Positions 7,404 through 15,606 of a DNA stretch of 59,276 nucleotides are shown here, piece after piece. The notes beneath the pieces were generated by a model. The model was not told the DNA's origin. It searched no databases and saw only the letters and a program-made list of their open reading frames with translations. The first letter of the stretch is position 1, and every line of letters begins with the position of its first letter. Position numbers and translations under genes: made by a program. Location of the stretch: the NCBI GenBank assembly GCA_035555855.1, contig DATMGD010000068.1:1-59276 (forward strand), written 5' to 3'. This DNA is from Palsa-892 sp035555855 (GTDB taxonomy: Bacteria > Pseudomonadota > Alphaproteobacteria > Rhizobiales > Xanthobacteraceae).

Positions 7404-9101
7404 ATGCGTATGCGTAGGGGGAAGGCGCGCCTTTCGCGCCACACGGCGGTTGGACTTTCGGCGCTGGTGCTGACCGCGCTGTTGGTGAGTGCGACCACAG
7501 CTGATGCCGCGCGCTGGCGGCGCAATCATCACGCGTCATCTTCTTCGAATTCCGACAGCGGCTGGCGCGAGGGTCATTCCTCGATCGTCGTCGACGCCAA
7601 GACCGGCAAGGTTCTGCAAGAGTCGAACGCCGACAAGCTGCGTCACCCTGCTTCGCTCACCAAGATCATGACGCTCTATATGCTCTTCGAGCAGATCGAA
7701 GCCGGCCGCATCCGGCTCGATTCCAAGATCACCGTTTCCGAGCATGCTTCCGAAGCCGCGCCCACCAAGCTCGGGCTTGCCGCCGGCCAGAAGATCGAAG
7801 TGGAAGACGCCATCAAGGCCGTCGTCACCCGCTCCGCCAACGACATGGCGGTCGCGATCGGCGAGACGATCGCCGGCAGCGAAGAAGCCTTCGCCGCGCG
7901 CATGACCAAGAAGGCGCGCGCGCTCGGCATGAACAGCACGACTTTCACCAACGCCTCAGGCCTGCCCGACAAGCGCCAGGTCACGACGGCGCGCGATCTT
8001 GCGATCCTCGGCCGCGCGATTCAGGATCGCTTTCCGCGCCAATATCATTTCTTCTCGGTCCGCACCTTCGTCTGGCGCGGCACGCCGATCGGCAATCACA
8101 ACCGCCTGCTCGGCTCGGTCGAAGGCGTCGATGGCATCAAGACCGGCTACACCCGCGCCTCGGGTTTCAACCTCGTGACGTCGGTGAAGCGCAACAACCG
8201 CCACATCGTCGCCGTCGTGCTCGGCGGCCGCACCAGCCGCGCGCGCGACGCGCGCATGCGTGAACTGGTCGCCGAATACACCCCGCGCGCTTACGCAGGC
8301 GCCCGCACCGCGCCGATGATCGCGGAAGCGCAGGAGGCCAAGCCCGCGCCGAAATTCGCCGCGAAGATCGCCCACGTCCCGCTGCCGCGCCCTGCGCCGT
8401 CCATGGGCTCGCGCGAGCCGATCAAGCCGACGCCGGTTAAAACCGTGCAGCTCAACAAGGCGAAGGAACAGCAGGTTGCCGACATGATGCCGAGCAGCGG
8501 CACGCTCGGCACCCTCACCATCTCGCCGTTCGGTGACGTCAATGCCGGCCCGCCGCAGACCATGCAGGTTGCGGCCTATGCCGACACGCGTAATGCCGGT
8601 GCCCCCGCCGCTTTCACCGCGATCGAGAAGCCGCAGGCACCCGAAGCCGCTGAGGCCTCCGCAGAGGACGCTGCCGTCGCTGCCGAAACGGCTAAATCCG
8701 AAGATACCAAGCCCGCCGCCGTGCGCGTCGCCGCTGCCACCATGTCGGCGCTACAGCTGACCACGACGGCCGAGGCCGCGCCGGCCCGCGCCGTCGCCCG
8801 CGACGACAAGAAGCCGGTTTTCCATGCCGCGCTCGTGCAACCCGTTCCGGTCCCGGCCGGCTGGCAAATCCAGATCGGCGCCTTCACGGGCGAGCCCGAA
8901 GCGCAGTCGAACTTGCAGGCCGCGCGCTCCAAGCTCGGCGCCGCGCTCGCCAAGGCCCACGCATTTACCGAGAAGACCGTCAAAGGCTCCGTTGAATATA
9001 TCCGCGCCCGCTTCGCCGGTTTCCGGAACGAAGCGGACGCCAAAAAAGCCTGTGAAGCACTGCGAAAAAACGACTTCGCTTGCATCACGGTAAAAGATTA
9101 A
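7404..9101 (+). CDS. D-alanyl-D-alanine carboxypeptidase (peptidase S11) with SPOR domain
   Basis: A penicillin-binding protein 5/6-type enzyme that trims the terminal D-Ala from peptidoglycan stem peptides in the periplasm. From the ATG at 7404 a signal peptide spans about 1-35 (hydrophobic core LSALVLTALLVSATTADA). The catalytic motifs are SLTK at 84-87, SAN at 144-146 and KTG at 246-248. After the catalytic domain comes a long Ala/Pro-rich, probably disordered linker (about 300-480), then a C-terminal SPOR domain (WQIQIGAFTG onwards) that should bind denuded glycan at the division site. A TTG 42 bp upstream and an ATG at 7410 are alternative starts. The SPOR fusion is common in alphaproteobacteria and suggests a role at the septum. 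Confidence 0.93.
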   Translation: MRMRRGKARLSRHTAVGLSALVLTALLVSATTADAARWRRNHHASSSSNSDSGWREGHSSIVVDAKTGKVLQESNADKLRHPASLTKIMTLYMLFEQIEAGRIRLDSKITVSEHASEAAPTKLGLAAGQKIEVEDAIKAVVTRSANDMAVAIGETIAGSEEAFAARMTKKARALGMNSTTFTNASGLPDKRQVTTARDLAILGRAIQDRFPRQYHFFSVRTFVWRGTPIGNHNRLLGSVEGVDGIKTGYTRASGFNLVTSVKRNNRHIVAVVLGGRTSRARDARMRELVAEYTPRAYAGARTAPMIAEAQEAKPAPKFAAKIAHVPLPRPAPSMGSREPIKPTPVKTVQLNKAKEQQVADMMPSSGTLGTLTISPFGDVNAGPPQTMQVAAYADTRNAGAPAAFTAIEKPQAPEAAEASAEDAAVAAETAKSEDTKPAAVRVAAATMSALQLTTTAEAAPARAVARDDKKPVFHAALVQPVPVPAGWQIQIGAFTGEPEAQSNLQAARSKLGAALAKAHAFTEKTVKGSVEYIRARFAGFRNEADAKKACEALRKNDFACITVKD

Positions 9102-9116
9102 AAAAACAGGATGGCG

Positions 9117-9150
9117 TCACTAACCGCGTAGCGTTTTGTGGAGTTAGTGA
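9117..9150. repeat. Inverted repeat between convergent genes
   Basis: Perfect 8-bp arms TCACTAAC and GTTAGTGA flank an 18-bp loop between the carboxypeptidase gene and the convergent J-domain gene, overlapping the stop of the latter. There is no clear T run, so a terminator role is only possible. Confidence 0.4.
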
Positions 9151-9845
9151 TGAGTACGCAGCAGAGTTTCCTTGGCCTCGTTGACCCGAGCGGCCAGATA
9201 CGTCGATCCGCCGTGGTCGGGATGGAGCTTCAACATGAGCGCGCGGTGCGCGCGTCGTATCTCGGACGCGCTCGCGCCTGGTTTGACTCCGAGGATCTGA
9301 CTCGCCTCTTCCTCGGACATCGCGCGATGGCCCGCCGTCTCAGTGCGCCGCGCACCCGCGTCTTCCTTGACGTTTTCACGCCAGCCGGGCGTCCGGCGGT
9401 CGAGATAAGCTTCGAGTAGCGCACGGCTCTCCTCGTCGAGCGAGGGGAACATCGCAATCAACGTCTCCGGCGTCAGCGCCTCGAGCGGGGTCCCGGCATG
9501 CGGCCCCGCAGTGAAGGTGCCGCGCATTGTGCCGCTGTCGTGATCGAGCTCCATCTCGATCATCGCCGAGCGCACTTTTGAAGTCTGCCCCGGCGTGGGC
9601 CTGGCCCAGCTTCCAAACGCATTGCGGCCCGGCAGCCAGTCGAGAAGCCCCATCGCCAGAAAGCCGAGCGGCACCGCCAGCGAGAAGCGCCCCGTAGCGG
9701 CCAGAAACGCCGCGCCAGCGAGCGCCGCGAAGCCGCCGCCCTTGCGAAGGCTCTGCACCACGACATGCGGATTGGCGCCCGCGAATTGGCGCACGGCCCA
9801 GAACGCAAGCAGCAAAACGGCAATGCCGATCAAGAGCGTAGGCAT
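9144..9845 (-). CDS. Membrane-anchored J-domain protein
   Basis: The N-terminus holds two hydrophobic segments (about 3-17 and 38-66) and the C-terminus a J-domain. That domain carries MSEEEASQILGVKPGASASE, the HPD motif in LMLKLHPDHGGS and a closing helix RVNEAKETLL. This architecture matches bacterial relatives of the Tim14/Pam18 type, which stimulate DnaK at the membrane. The middle region (about 90-160) is acidic and has no domain I recognise. GAGGTGAC upstream of the ATG at 9845 supports the start. It follows the VWA gene and mipZ on the same strand with short gaps. Partner and substrate are unknown. Confidence 0.82.
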   Translation of the reverse strand: MPTLLIGIAVLLLAFWAVRQFAGANPHVVVQSLRKGGGFAALAGAAFLAATGRFSLAVPLGFLAMGLLDWLPGRNAFGSWARPTPGQTSKVRSAMIEMELDHDSGTMRGTFTAGPHAGTPLEALTPETLIAMFPSLDEESRALLEAYLDRRTPGWRENVKEDAGARRTETAGHRAMSEEEASQILGVKPGASASEIRRAHRALMLKLHPDHGGSTYLAARVNEAKETLLRTHH

Positions 9846-9872
9846 GTCACCTCACACCATAAATTATGAGGT

Positions 9873-10601
9873 TCACGAACGCATCTGGCCGAGAAGCCGT
9901 GTCGCACCCTCGCCGCCCTGCCGCCGGGAAAGGTCGCTGAGCGCCTTGTAGCCGCCCGCTGCGTAAGCGGCGGCGGCCCGCAGCAGTTCGCGTAGCTGGT
10001 GCGCTGCTCCCGCGTCGAACGGGCACCACGCGCCCTTGGTGAGGCGAGCAATTTCCTTGAAGGCGCGCTCGGCAACCGGATCGCCGCCTTCCTGAAACAC
10101 GAAGACCGGCACGCCCATCACGCCCAGCTTGCCGGCCGCGGCGCAAACCTCGTCGATCGCCTCCTCCATGCAATCGCCGACGAAGACCAGCGCATGCACC
10201 TTGCGCGCCTTCGATTCCTTGGCGACGTGATCGAGCATCCGGCGGATCTGCGTCTGGCCGCCCGCGCAACCGATCCGCTGCATGAGGCTCGCGAGCCGCT
10301 TGGGATCGGACACCCAGCGCGAAGCCGCGCATTCGTTCAGGCCCCGGAAATAAACGAGCTGGACGTCGAGGCCGCCGACGGCCGCCGTCTCCTCGAACAT
10401 CTCCGATTGCAGCTTGCAGGCCATGTCCCAGGTCGGCTGGCGGCTCATGGTCGCGTCGAGCGCAAAGACGAGCCGCCCGCGCCCGCCGTCGCTACGCGGC
10501 CCGAGCGCGCGCGCCTGGTTCAGGAAGGCGTCGATCTCGGCCTTGCGTGAGACGGATTGCGAAGCCGGCTTGGTGACGTCGCGCGGGTCGTTCTGGCCCA
10601 T
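9873..10601 (-). CDS. Small VWA domain protein
   Basis: A soluble protein of about 242 residues that is mostly one von Willebrand A-like fold: RLVFALDATMSRQPTW with a MIDAS-like D-A-T-M-S, and VHALVFVGDCMEEAIDEV as the central strand and helix. There is no signal peptide or membrane segment, so it is cytoplasmic. The ATG at 10601 has GAAGGAT upstream. It lies 79 bp after mipZ and 27 bp before the J-domain gene, suggesting one transcript. Similar stand-alone VWA proteins occur in Hyphomicrobiales without an assigned function. Confidence 0.75.
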   Translation of the reverse strand: MGQNDPRDVTKPASQSVSRKAEIDAFLNQARALGPRSDGGRGRLVFALDATMSRQPTWDMACKLQSEMFEETAAVGGLDVQLVYFRGLNECAASRWVSDPKRLASLMQRIGCAGGQTQIRRMLDHVAKESKARKVHALVFVGDCMEEAIDEVCAAAGKLGVMGVPVFVFQEGGDPVAERAFKEIARLTKGAWCPFDAGAAHQLRELLRAAAAYAAGGYKALSDLSRRQGGEGATRLLGQMRS

Positions 10602-10680
10602 CAACTATCCTTCGGGGAAACGGTATTATCCTCTTCCCTGAAGATTGTGGTTTTTCGGGCTTAACGCAAGTAGCGCGCCG

Positions 10681-11625
10681 TTAGTCCATCGTCAGGCCGT
10701 CCTCGAACGGACGGCGCGAGGAGCGGAACCACTCGGCGCGGGCTGCTGCCCGGCGCTTGCCACGCTCGTTGATCGGCAGCTTGAGCGTGCCGATGAACTT
10801 TGCCACCTCGTCATGGGCGACGTAATGGGAAGCTGTCGGCTTCATGCCGAGCGTGCGTTCATCCAGCGTATCGAGCACTGTCAGCCCGCGCGGGAACATC
10901 TCTCGGTAAACGACGCGCTCGGCGAAGCCATCGGCAAGCCGGAACGACATCCGCCGCGACAGGGCTTCCAGCCCTTCGGCGATATTGCGGCCATTGCGCG
11001 TTTCCAACTGGCCGAGCCGGTTGCGGATCACGATCCAGTCGGTGTCGATGTCCTCGACGAGACGGCGCTGGCGCCGGGCATCGCGCACCATTTCGGAATA
11101 ATGGCTCGTCCCGATGACCTCGAAATTCTCTGGGTCGATGCTGGCCAGCACGTCGAAATCGATGAAGCTGTCGTTGAGCGGCGTTATCAGCGTATCCGCC
11201 ATCGAGTGCGCAAGCCGCATGAGGTAACTGTCCGTTGCGGGCGTATCGATGACGACGAAATCGTGCGTATGCTCGATCGCCGTGATCGCGGCGGCAAAGC
11301 CCGCGAATTCCGCGGCTTCATTGTCGTCCACGCTGCGCGAATTGCCGCGGTCGATGACGTAGGGATCGGGCAGCTCGAGCGGAATGCCGCTCTTCTTCGC
11401 CCAGTTCTTGCGGTTGGTGATGTAGCGCGTGAGGCTTTTCTGGCGGCTGTCGAGGTCGATGGTTGCGACCTTCTGTCCTGCCTTCAGGAGCGAGACGACG
11501 ACATGCATCGCCGAGGTCGTCTTGCCGGAGCCGCCTTTTTCGTTGGCGACAACGATGACGTGCGAGGTTCGCGCCGCTCTCGCCCGGCCAACTGCACCCG
11601 CGAACGCCTGACTCTCGATACGCAT
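10681..11625 (-). CDS. mipZ: Division plane positioning ATPase MipZ
   Basis: MipZ is a ParA/MinD-type ATPase that forms a gradient from ParB at the poles and blocks FtsZ assembly away from midcell in alphaproteobacteria. The deviant Walker motif KGGSGKTT starts near residue 30, preceded by HVIVVANE. TIDLDSRQKSLTRYITNR is diagnostic for MipZ, and FVVIDTPATDS is the Walker B region. The length (314 residues) is slightly above Caulobacter MipZ because of a short N-terminal extension. It runs opposite to panC, with 305 bp of shared upstream sequence that contains a 13-bp tandem array. Generic ParA is the alternative, but the motif pattern favours MipZ. Confidence 0.92.
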   Translation of the reverse strand: MRIESQAFAGAVGRARAARTSHVIVVANEKGGSGKTTSAMHVVVSLLKAGQKVATIDLDSRQKSLTRYITNRKNWAKKSGIPLELPDPYVIDRGNSRSVDDNEAAEFAGFAAAITAIEHTHDFVVIDTPATDSYLMRLAHSMADTLITPLNDSFIDFDVLASIDPENFEVIGTSHYSEMVRDARRQRRLVEDIDTDWIVIRNRLGQLETRNGRNIAEGLEALSRRMSFRLADGFAERVVYREMFPRGLTVLDTLDERTLGMKPTASHYVAHDEVAKFIGTLKLPINERGKRRAAARAEWFRSSRRPFEDGLTMD

Positions 11626-11751
11626 TGCTACTGACCCCGAAACCCCGAGAGGTTTCTATCTGCATTGTGCAAACCAGTTACTAACAACGTCAAGCGCGAA
11701 ACGCGGCAAAAGCATTCGCCGCGAAAATTTTTTTCGACCGTCTCCCTTTGA

Positions 11752-11842
11752 GAACACTTCCCCGGAATACTTGCCGAGAATACTTGCTGAGAATACTTGC
11801 CGAGAATACTTGGCGATAATACTTGGCGAGAACGCTTCCACC
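11752..11842. repeat. 13-bp tandem repeat array between mipZ and panC
   Basis: Seven consecutive 13-bp units, the inner five nearly identical (GAATACTTGCCGA, one with CTGA, two with GGCGA, one starting T) and the outer two degenerate (GAACACTTCCCCG, GAACGCTTCCACC). It fills the middle of the shared upstream region of mipZ and panC. The period is not a multiple of three, which fits a non-coding role. Confidence 0.9.
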
Positions 11843-11930
11843 CTGCAGCACGTTTTCGCAGCTTGGCCGTCGTGAAGCTCGTCTGCTAAAACCGATTCCG
11901 CTTCCCGATCATGCAGCACCGGAGACAGGA

Positions 11931-12800
11931 ATGACGGCCAAGCCACGCATCATGCGTCCACGCATCGTGCGTAGCGTGAAAGCACTTCGCACGGCAGTTG
12001 CCTCATTGCGAAGCAATCGCCGCACCATCGCGCTTGTGCCCACCATGGGTGCGCTGCATGACGGCCATATTGCATTGGTGCGTTTTGCACGGGAAAAAGC
12101 CGACCGCGTTGCGGCATCGATTTTCGTTAACCCGACGCAGTTCGGCCCGACCGAGGATTTCGGCCGGTATCCGCGCACCTGGAAAGCCGATATCAGGGCC
12201 CTCGCCAAAGAGAGGACCGATCTCATCTTCGCGCCCGATGTCAAAACGATCTATCCGGATGGGTTTGCGACCCGCATCATCCCCGAGGGGCCGGCACGGG
12301 CGGGGCTAGAGGATCGCTTCCGCCCGCATTTCTTCGCGGGTGTCGCGACCGTGGTGGCAAAGCTCCTGATCGAGGCGACGCCCGATATCGCGATCTTCGG
12401 CGAGAAGGATTACCAGCAACTCCTCGTCATCCGCCGCATGGCGCTCGACCTCGACCTGCCGGTGAAGATCGTCGGCCATCCCGTTGTCCGCGAACACGAT
12501 GGCCTCGCCTACTCGTCCCGCAACGCTTACCTCACGCCGGCTGAGCGCGAGACGGCGCCTGTGCTGTATCGGGCTTTGAAGGAAACCGCCGCCGCCATCA
12601 AAAAGGGCGAGCGCGTCATGGACGCGCTGCTCAAAGGCCGCGACACGATCGAGGCAGCGGGCTTTGCCCTCGATTATTTTGAAGCGAGAAACGCCGAGAC
12701 GCTGGAAACGGCCCGCTCACGCGCCGAGGGGCCGCTCCGGCTGCTGGTGGCCGCAAAGCTCGGCAATACACGCCTCATCGACAATATCGGTTTCCGCTAG
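11931..12800 (+). CDS. panC: Pantothenate synthetase
   Basis: PanC joins pantoate and beta-alanine with ATP to make pantothenate, the precursor of coenzyme A. The 289-residue product has the nucleotide-binding signature PTMGALHDGH near residue 36, FVNPTQFGP, GEKDYQQL and DGLAYSSRNAYL, all in the usual order. The ATG at 11931 is chosen because GGAGACAGGA lies directly upstream; the open frame further 5' runs into the tandem repeats. No panB or panD is nearby. The stop codon lies in a 13-bp tandem duplication. Confidence 0.96.
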   Translation: MTAKPRIMRPRIVRSVKALRTAVASLRSNRRTIALVPTMGALHDGHIALVRFAREKADRVAASIFVNPTQFGPTEDFGRYPRTWKADIRALAKERTDLIFAPDVKTIYPDGFATRIIPEGPARAGLEDRFRPHFFAGVATVVAKLLIEATPDIAIFGEKDYQQLLVIRRMALDLDLPVKIVGHPVVREHDGLAYSSRNAYLTPAERETAPVLYRALKETAAAIKKGERVMDALLKGRDTIEAAGFALDYFEARNAETLETARSRAEGPLRLLVAAKLGNTRLIDNIGFR

Positions 12801-12821
12801 GCTCGCCGGCTAGGCTCGCCG
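12796..12821. repeat. Perfect 13-bp tandem duplication at the panC stop
   Basis: GCTAGGCTCGCCG occurs twice back to back. The first copy contains the panC stop codon TAG. It ends three bases before the convergent small membrane protein gene. Confidence 0.85.
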
Positions 12822-12823
12822 CG

Positions 12824-13012
12824 TCAGCTCGGATTGCTCCACAGCAGGAAGATCGCCGCGAAGAACAGGATCGTCAGCACCGTGCCGACGATCAGCATGT
12901 AGAGCGTGTCCGGGTCCATCAGACCGGCGCGCGCCTTGCTCGGCGGCAACACTTTCTTGCGGGAGACGTTTTCGCGCGGCTCTTCGTAAGAGGGGCTTGC
13001 GGTTTTTGCCAT
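12824..13012 (-). CDS. Small single-pass membrane protein
   Basis: A 62-residue product with a basic, polar N-terminal half (SRKKVLPPSKAR) and one C-terminal transmembrane helix (LYMLIVGTVLTILFFAAIFLL). No family was recognised. It is the last gene of the liuD-DUF1489 run on the minus strand. GAGGGAAG upstream of its ATG lies in the 3' arm of an extended inverted repeat, so its translation may be regulated. Confidence 0.65.
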   Translation of the reverse strand: MAKTASPSYEEPRENVSRKKVLPPSKARAGLMDPDTLYMLIVGTVLTILFFAAIFLLWSNPS

Positions 13013-13017
13013 GACTT

Positions 13018-13069
13018 CCCTCGCCTTCTAGATGATGTATGCCGGACTAACGGCCATACATCGCGAGGG
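13018..13069 (-). promoter_or_regulatory. Two-tier inverted repeat over the ribosome binding site of the small membrane protein
   Basis: Outer arms CCCTCGC/GCGAGGG (13018-13024 with 13063-13069) enclose inner arms GATGTATG/CATACATC (13034-13041 with 13055-13062). In the minus-strand mRNA the outer 3' arm contains the Shine-Dalgarno GAGGG five to ten bases before the ATG. Confidence 0.6.
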
Positions 13070-13111
13070 TTCCCGCTTACCTTTCTTTTTCCTTGCTCTT
13101 TTCTCGTAATT

Positions 13112-13549
13112 TCACAGCAATCCAAGTTCTCGCAACTCGCGGCGCAGCTCTTCCGGCAGCTCCGTAAGGCCCTTGCCGCTCTTGGCAAGATCCGGCGGCG
13201 CTTCGTTGGCGGGAAGATACCGCCAGCCCTGAAAGGCCGCGCGCGGCCGCGGCACTACGGGCGTCACCTTCCCATCCATGACCAGGCGGCAGCGCTTGAT
13301 GCCGTCCTTGTCGACGAACGGCCGGATATCGACAAGCTTCTCGCGCGCGGCGATCTCGCCCTTGATGACCCAATAGAGCGAGCCGCCGTCGAGGATCTCG
13401 TCCTTGCGCGTCGGCATCATGCGCGTGACGTGAATGTGTTCGGGAGACTGCTCGCGGCGCTTGCGCTGCTTAAGCCGCTCGTCGATCCATTCCTGCAGGT
13501 CGGCGATGGAGTCGGCGCCTACGCAAAGTTTTACAAGATGAAGAGTCAT
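13112..13549 (-). CDS. DUF1489 family protein
   Basis: A 145-residue cytoplasmic protein starting MTLHLVKLCVGADSIADLQ, with HVTRMMPTRKDEILDGGSLYWV and LVDIRPFVDKDGIKRCRLVM, the conserved pattern of DUF1489 of alphaproteobacteria. Its function is unknown. The start codon overlaps the liuD stop by four bases, so translation is coupled to the carboxylase subunit. A PF07370 profile hit would confirm the family. Confidence 0.85.
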   Translation of the reverse strand: MTLHLVKLCVGADSIADLQEWIDERLKQRKRREQSPEHIHVTRMMPTRKDEILDGGSLYWVIKGEIAAREKLVDIRPFVDKDGIKRCRLVMDGKVTPVVPRPRAAFQGWRYLPANEAPPDLAKSGKGLTELPEELRRELRELGLL

Positions 13550-15534
13550 TCTGCTTCGGCTTTCACGCTTTCTTCTTGCACAAGTTCCTTGATCACGGCG
13601 ATCTTCGCGCGCTCCGCAACTTGATCGCCGGCAGCAACAGCGAGTTCTGCCACCTCGCCGTCGATCGGCGCAACGATCGCGTGTTCCATCTTCATCGCCT
13701 CGATGATGCCGATCCGCTGGCCCTTCTTCACGCGCTCGCCCGCGCTGACGAAGACGGCAAGAACCTTGCCGTGCATCGGCGCGACGATCACGCCGTCGCC
13801 GCCCGTCTGCGCGGCGCCGCCTGCCGCATGATCGTCGAACATCACCACCGTCTGCCGGCCCTTGTGCCAGGCGATGACTTTTTCGCCCGCAGAGATCACC
13901 GGACAGTCAGCTGCCTTGGTGCCGTTGACACTGACATGCATGCCATCGGCATCGAAACGCACGCGCGCCGTGACGCGCTTGCCGTCGGCACTGAGCGCAT
14001 AGTTCGTCTCGCGCACGCCGCCGAAGCCGAACGCATCGAGCGTGTTCCACGGCGATGATTTCTCGTTCGAGCGCCTGCGCGCACGAACGGCGATACGCTG
14101 CTGCTCGCGCTCGATGAGAAACGCCGCGCCGCGTGCAACGGCTGCACAATCGAGTTGATGCTGCCAGGTGCCAAGCGATGTCCCCTCGCGAGCGATCAGC
14201 CCGGTATCGACTTTCCCCTCGCGCACTGGAGGCAGCGTCGCGAGCGCATGCAGGAATGCGACATTGCCGCGCGGCCCCGCCACGACCGTGTGCGCCAGTG
14301 CATGCGCCAGACGATTGAACGCCCCTTCACGCGAAGGTGCATGCGCGACGATCTTCGCGATCATTGGATCGTAGTGGGCCGAAATCTCGTCGCCCTCTTC
14401 GACGCCGCTATCGATGCGGATGCCGTCGCCCTGCGGCAGATGCAGCCCATAGAGCTTGCCCGGCGACGGCAGGAAATTGTTTTCCGGGTCCTCGGCATAA
14501 ATCCGCGCCTCGACCGCATGACCCTTCAGCCGGATTTCATCCTGGGTGAGCGGCAACTTCTCGCCCGCCGCAACCCGAAACTGCCACTCGACAAGATCGA
14601 CGCCGGTGACGGCTTCGGTCACGGGATGCTCGACCTGCAATCGCGTATTCATTTCGAGAAAATAGAAACTGCCGTCTTCGTAGGAGCGCTTATTCGGATC
14701 GACAATGAATTCGACCGTGCCCGCGCCACGATAGCCGGAAACCCTGGCGGCGCTGATCGCAGCCGAAGTGATTTCTTCACGCAGCGCATCGGCAATGCCC
14801 GGCGCCGGCGCTTCCTCCATGACTTTCTGGTGGCGGCGCTGGAGCGAGCAGTCACGCTCAAAGAGATGAACGATGCTGCCGTGATTGTCGGCGAAGATCT
14901 GCACTTCGACGTGGCGCGGGTTCTCGATCACCTTTTCGATCAGGATGCGGTCATCGCCAAATGCGGCTTCCGCCTCGCGCTGCGCGCTTAAGAGCGATTC
15001 TTCGAATTCGATCGCTTTGGTGACGATGCGCATGCCCTTGCCGCCGCCACCCGCCGCCGCCTTGATCAACACTGGATAGCCGGTCTCATAGGCCTTCTCG
15101 CGCAGGAACTTCGTGTCCTGCCGCTCGCCGTGATAGCCGGGCACAACCGGCACCCGCGCCTTCTCCATCAGCGCCTTGGCTTCGCTCTTGGAGCCCATCA
15201 GGCGCATTGCGGCAGGGGGCGGCCCGACAAAGACGATACCGGCGACCGCGCAGCCTTCGGCAAGCTCCGGCCGCTCGGAAAGAAAACCGTAACCGGGATG
15301 CAGGCACTCGGCCTTCGCCTTGCGCGCAGCTTCAATGATGCGCGTGACGTCGAGATAGCTCTGGCGCGCGGCCGCGCCGCCGATGTAATGCGCCTCGTCC
15401 GCGAGCTTCACATGCAACGCATCGCGGTCGGCTTCGGAATAGACGGCGATCGTCCGCATGCCGAGCGCACGCGCCGTGCGGATGATCCGCACGGCGATCT
15501 CGCCGCGATTCGCAATCAACACCGATTTGAACAT
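13546..15534 (-). CDS. liuD: Acyl-CoA carboxylase biotin-carrying alpha subunit, probably methylcrotonyl-CoA carboxylase
   Basis: Fusion of biotin carboxylase (MFKSVLIANRGEIAVRIIRTA, ATP-grasp with GGGGKGMRIV near 165) and a C-terminal biotin carrier domain with EAMKMEH, whose Lys is biotinylated. It carboxylates biotin with bicarbonate and ATP for the partner carboxyltransferase. The start at 15534 (MFKS) is set by family alignment, since no strong ribosome binding site is seen. The beta subunit closest in type is the methylcrotonyl-CoA carboxyltransferase at 21.7-23.3 kb on the same strand, and isovaleryl-CoA dehydrogenase lies at 34.2 kb. This supports leucine degradation; a second alpha subunit at 44.6 kb looks like PccA. 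Subunit pairing is inferred. Confidence 0.85.
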   Translation of the reverse strand: MFKSVLIANRGEIAVRIIRTARALGMRTIAVYSEADRDALHVKLADEAHYIGGAAARQSYLDVTRIIEAARKAKAECLHPGYGFLSERPELAEGCAVAGIVFVGPPPAAMRLMGSKSEAKALMEKARVPVVPGYHGERQDTKFLREKAYETGYPVLIKAAAGGGGKGMRIVTKAIEFEESLLSAQREAEAAFGDDRILIEKVIENPRHVEVQIFADNHGSIVHLFERDCSLQRRHQKVMEEAPAPGIADALREEITSAAISAARVSGYRGAGTVEFIVDPNKRSYEDGSFYFLEMNTRLQVEHPVTEAVTGVDLVEWQFRVAAGEKLPLTQDEIRLKGHAVEARIYAEDPENNFLPSPGKLYGLHLPQGDGIRIDSGVEEGDEISAHYDPMIAKIVAHAPSREGAFNRLAHALAHTVVAGPRGNVAFLHALATLPPVREGKVDTGLIAREGTSLGTWQHQLDCAAVARGAAFLIEREQQRIAVRARRRSNEKSSPWNTLDAFGFGGVRETNYALSADGKRVTARVRFDADGMHVSVNGTKAADCPVISAGEKVIAWHKGRQTVVMFDDHAAGGAAQTGGDGVIVAPMHGKVLAVFVSAGERVKKGQRIGIIEAMKMEHAIVAPIDGEVAELAVAAGDQVAERAKIAVIKELVQEESVKAEAE

Positions 15535-15579
15535 CGCGCGATAATAACGCGCCCCCTCCATGCGGGGCCAGCGGTTATG

Positions 15580-15601
15580 CACGGTTTCGATTCAAACCGT
15601 G
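15580..15601. repeat. Inverted repeat between kup and liuD
   Basis: Perfect 8-bp arms CACGGTTT and AAACCGTG with a six-base loop lie just after the stop of the first Kup gene. No T run follows on the minus strand, so it is at best a non-canonical terminator or an mRNA 3' stabiliser. Confidence 0.4.
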
Positions 15602-15606
15602 ACTTT

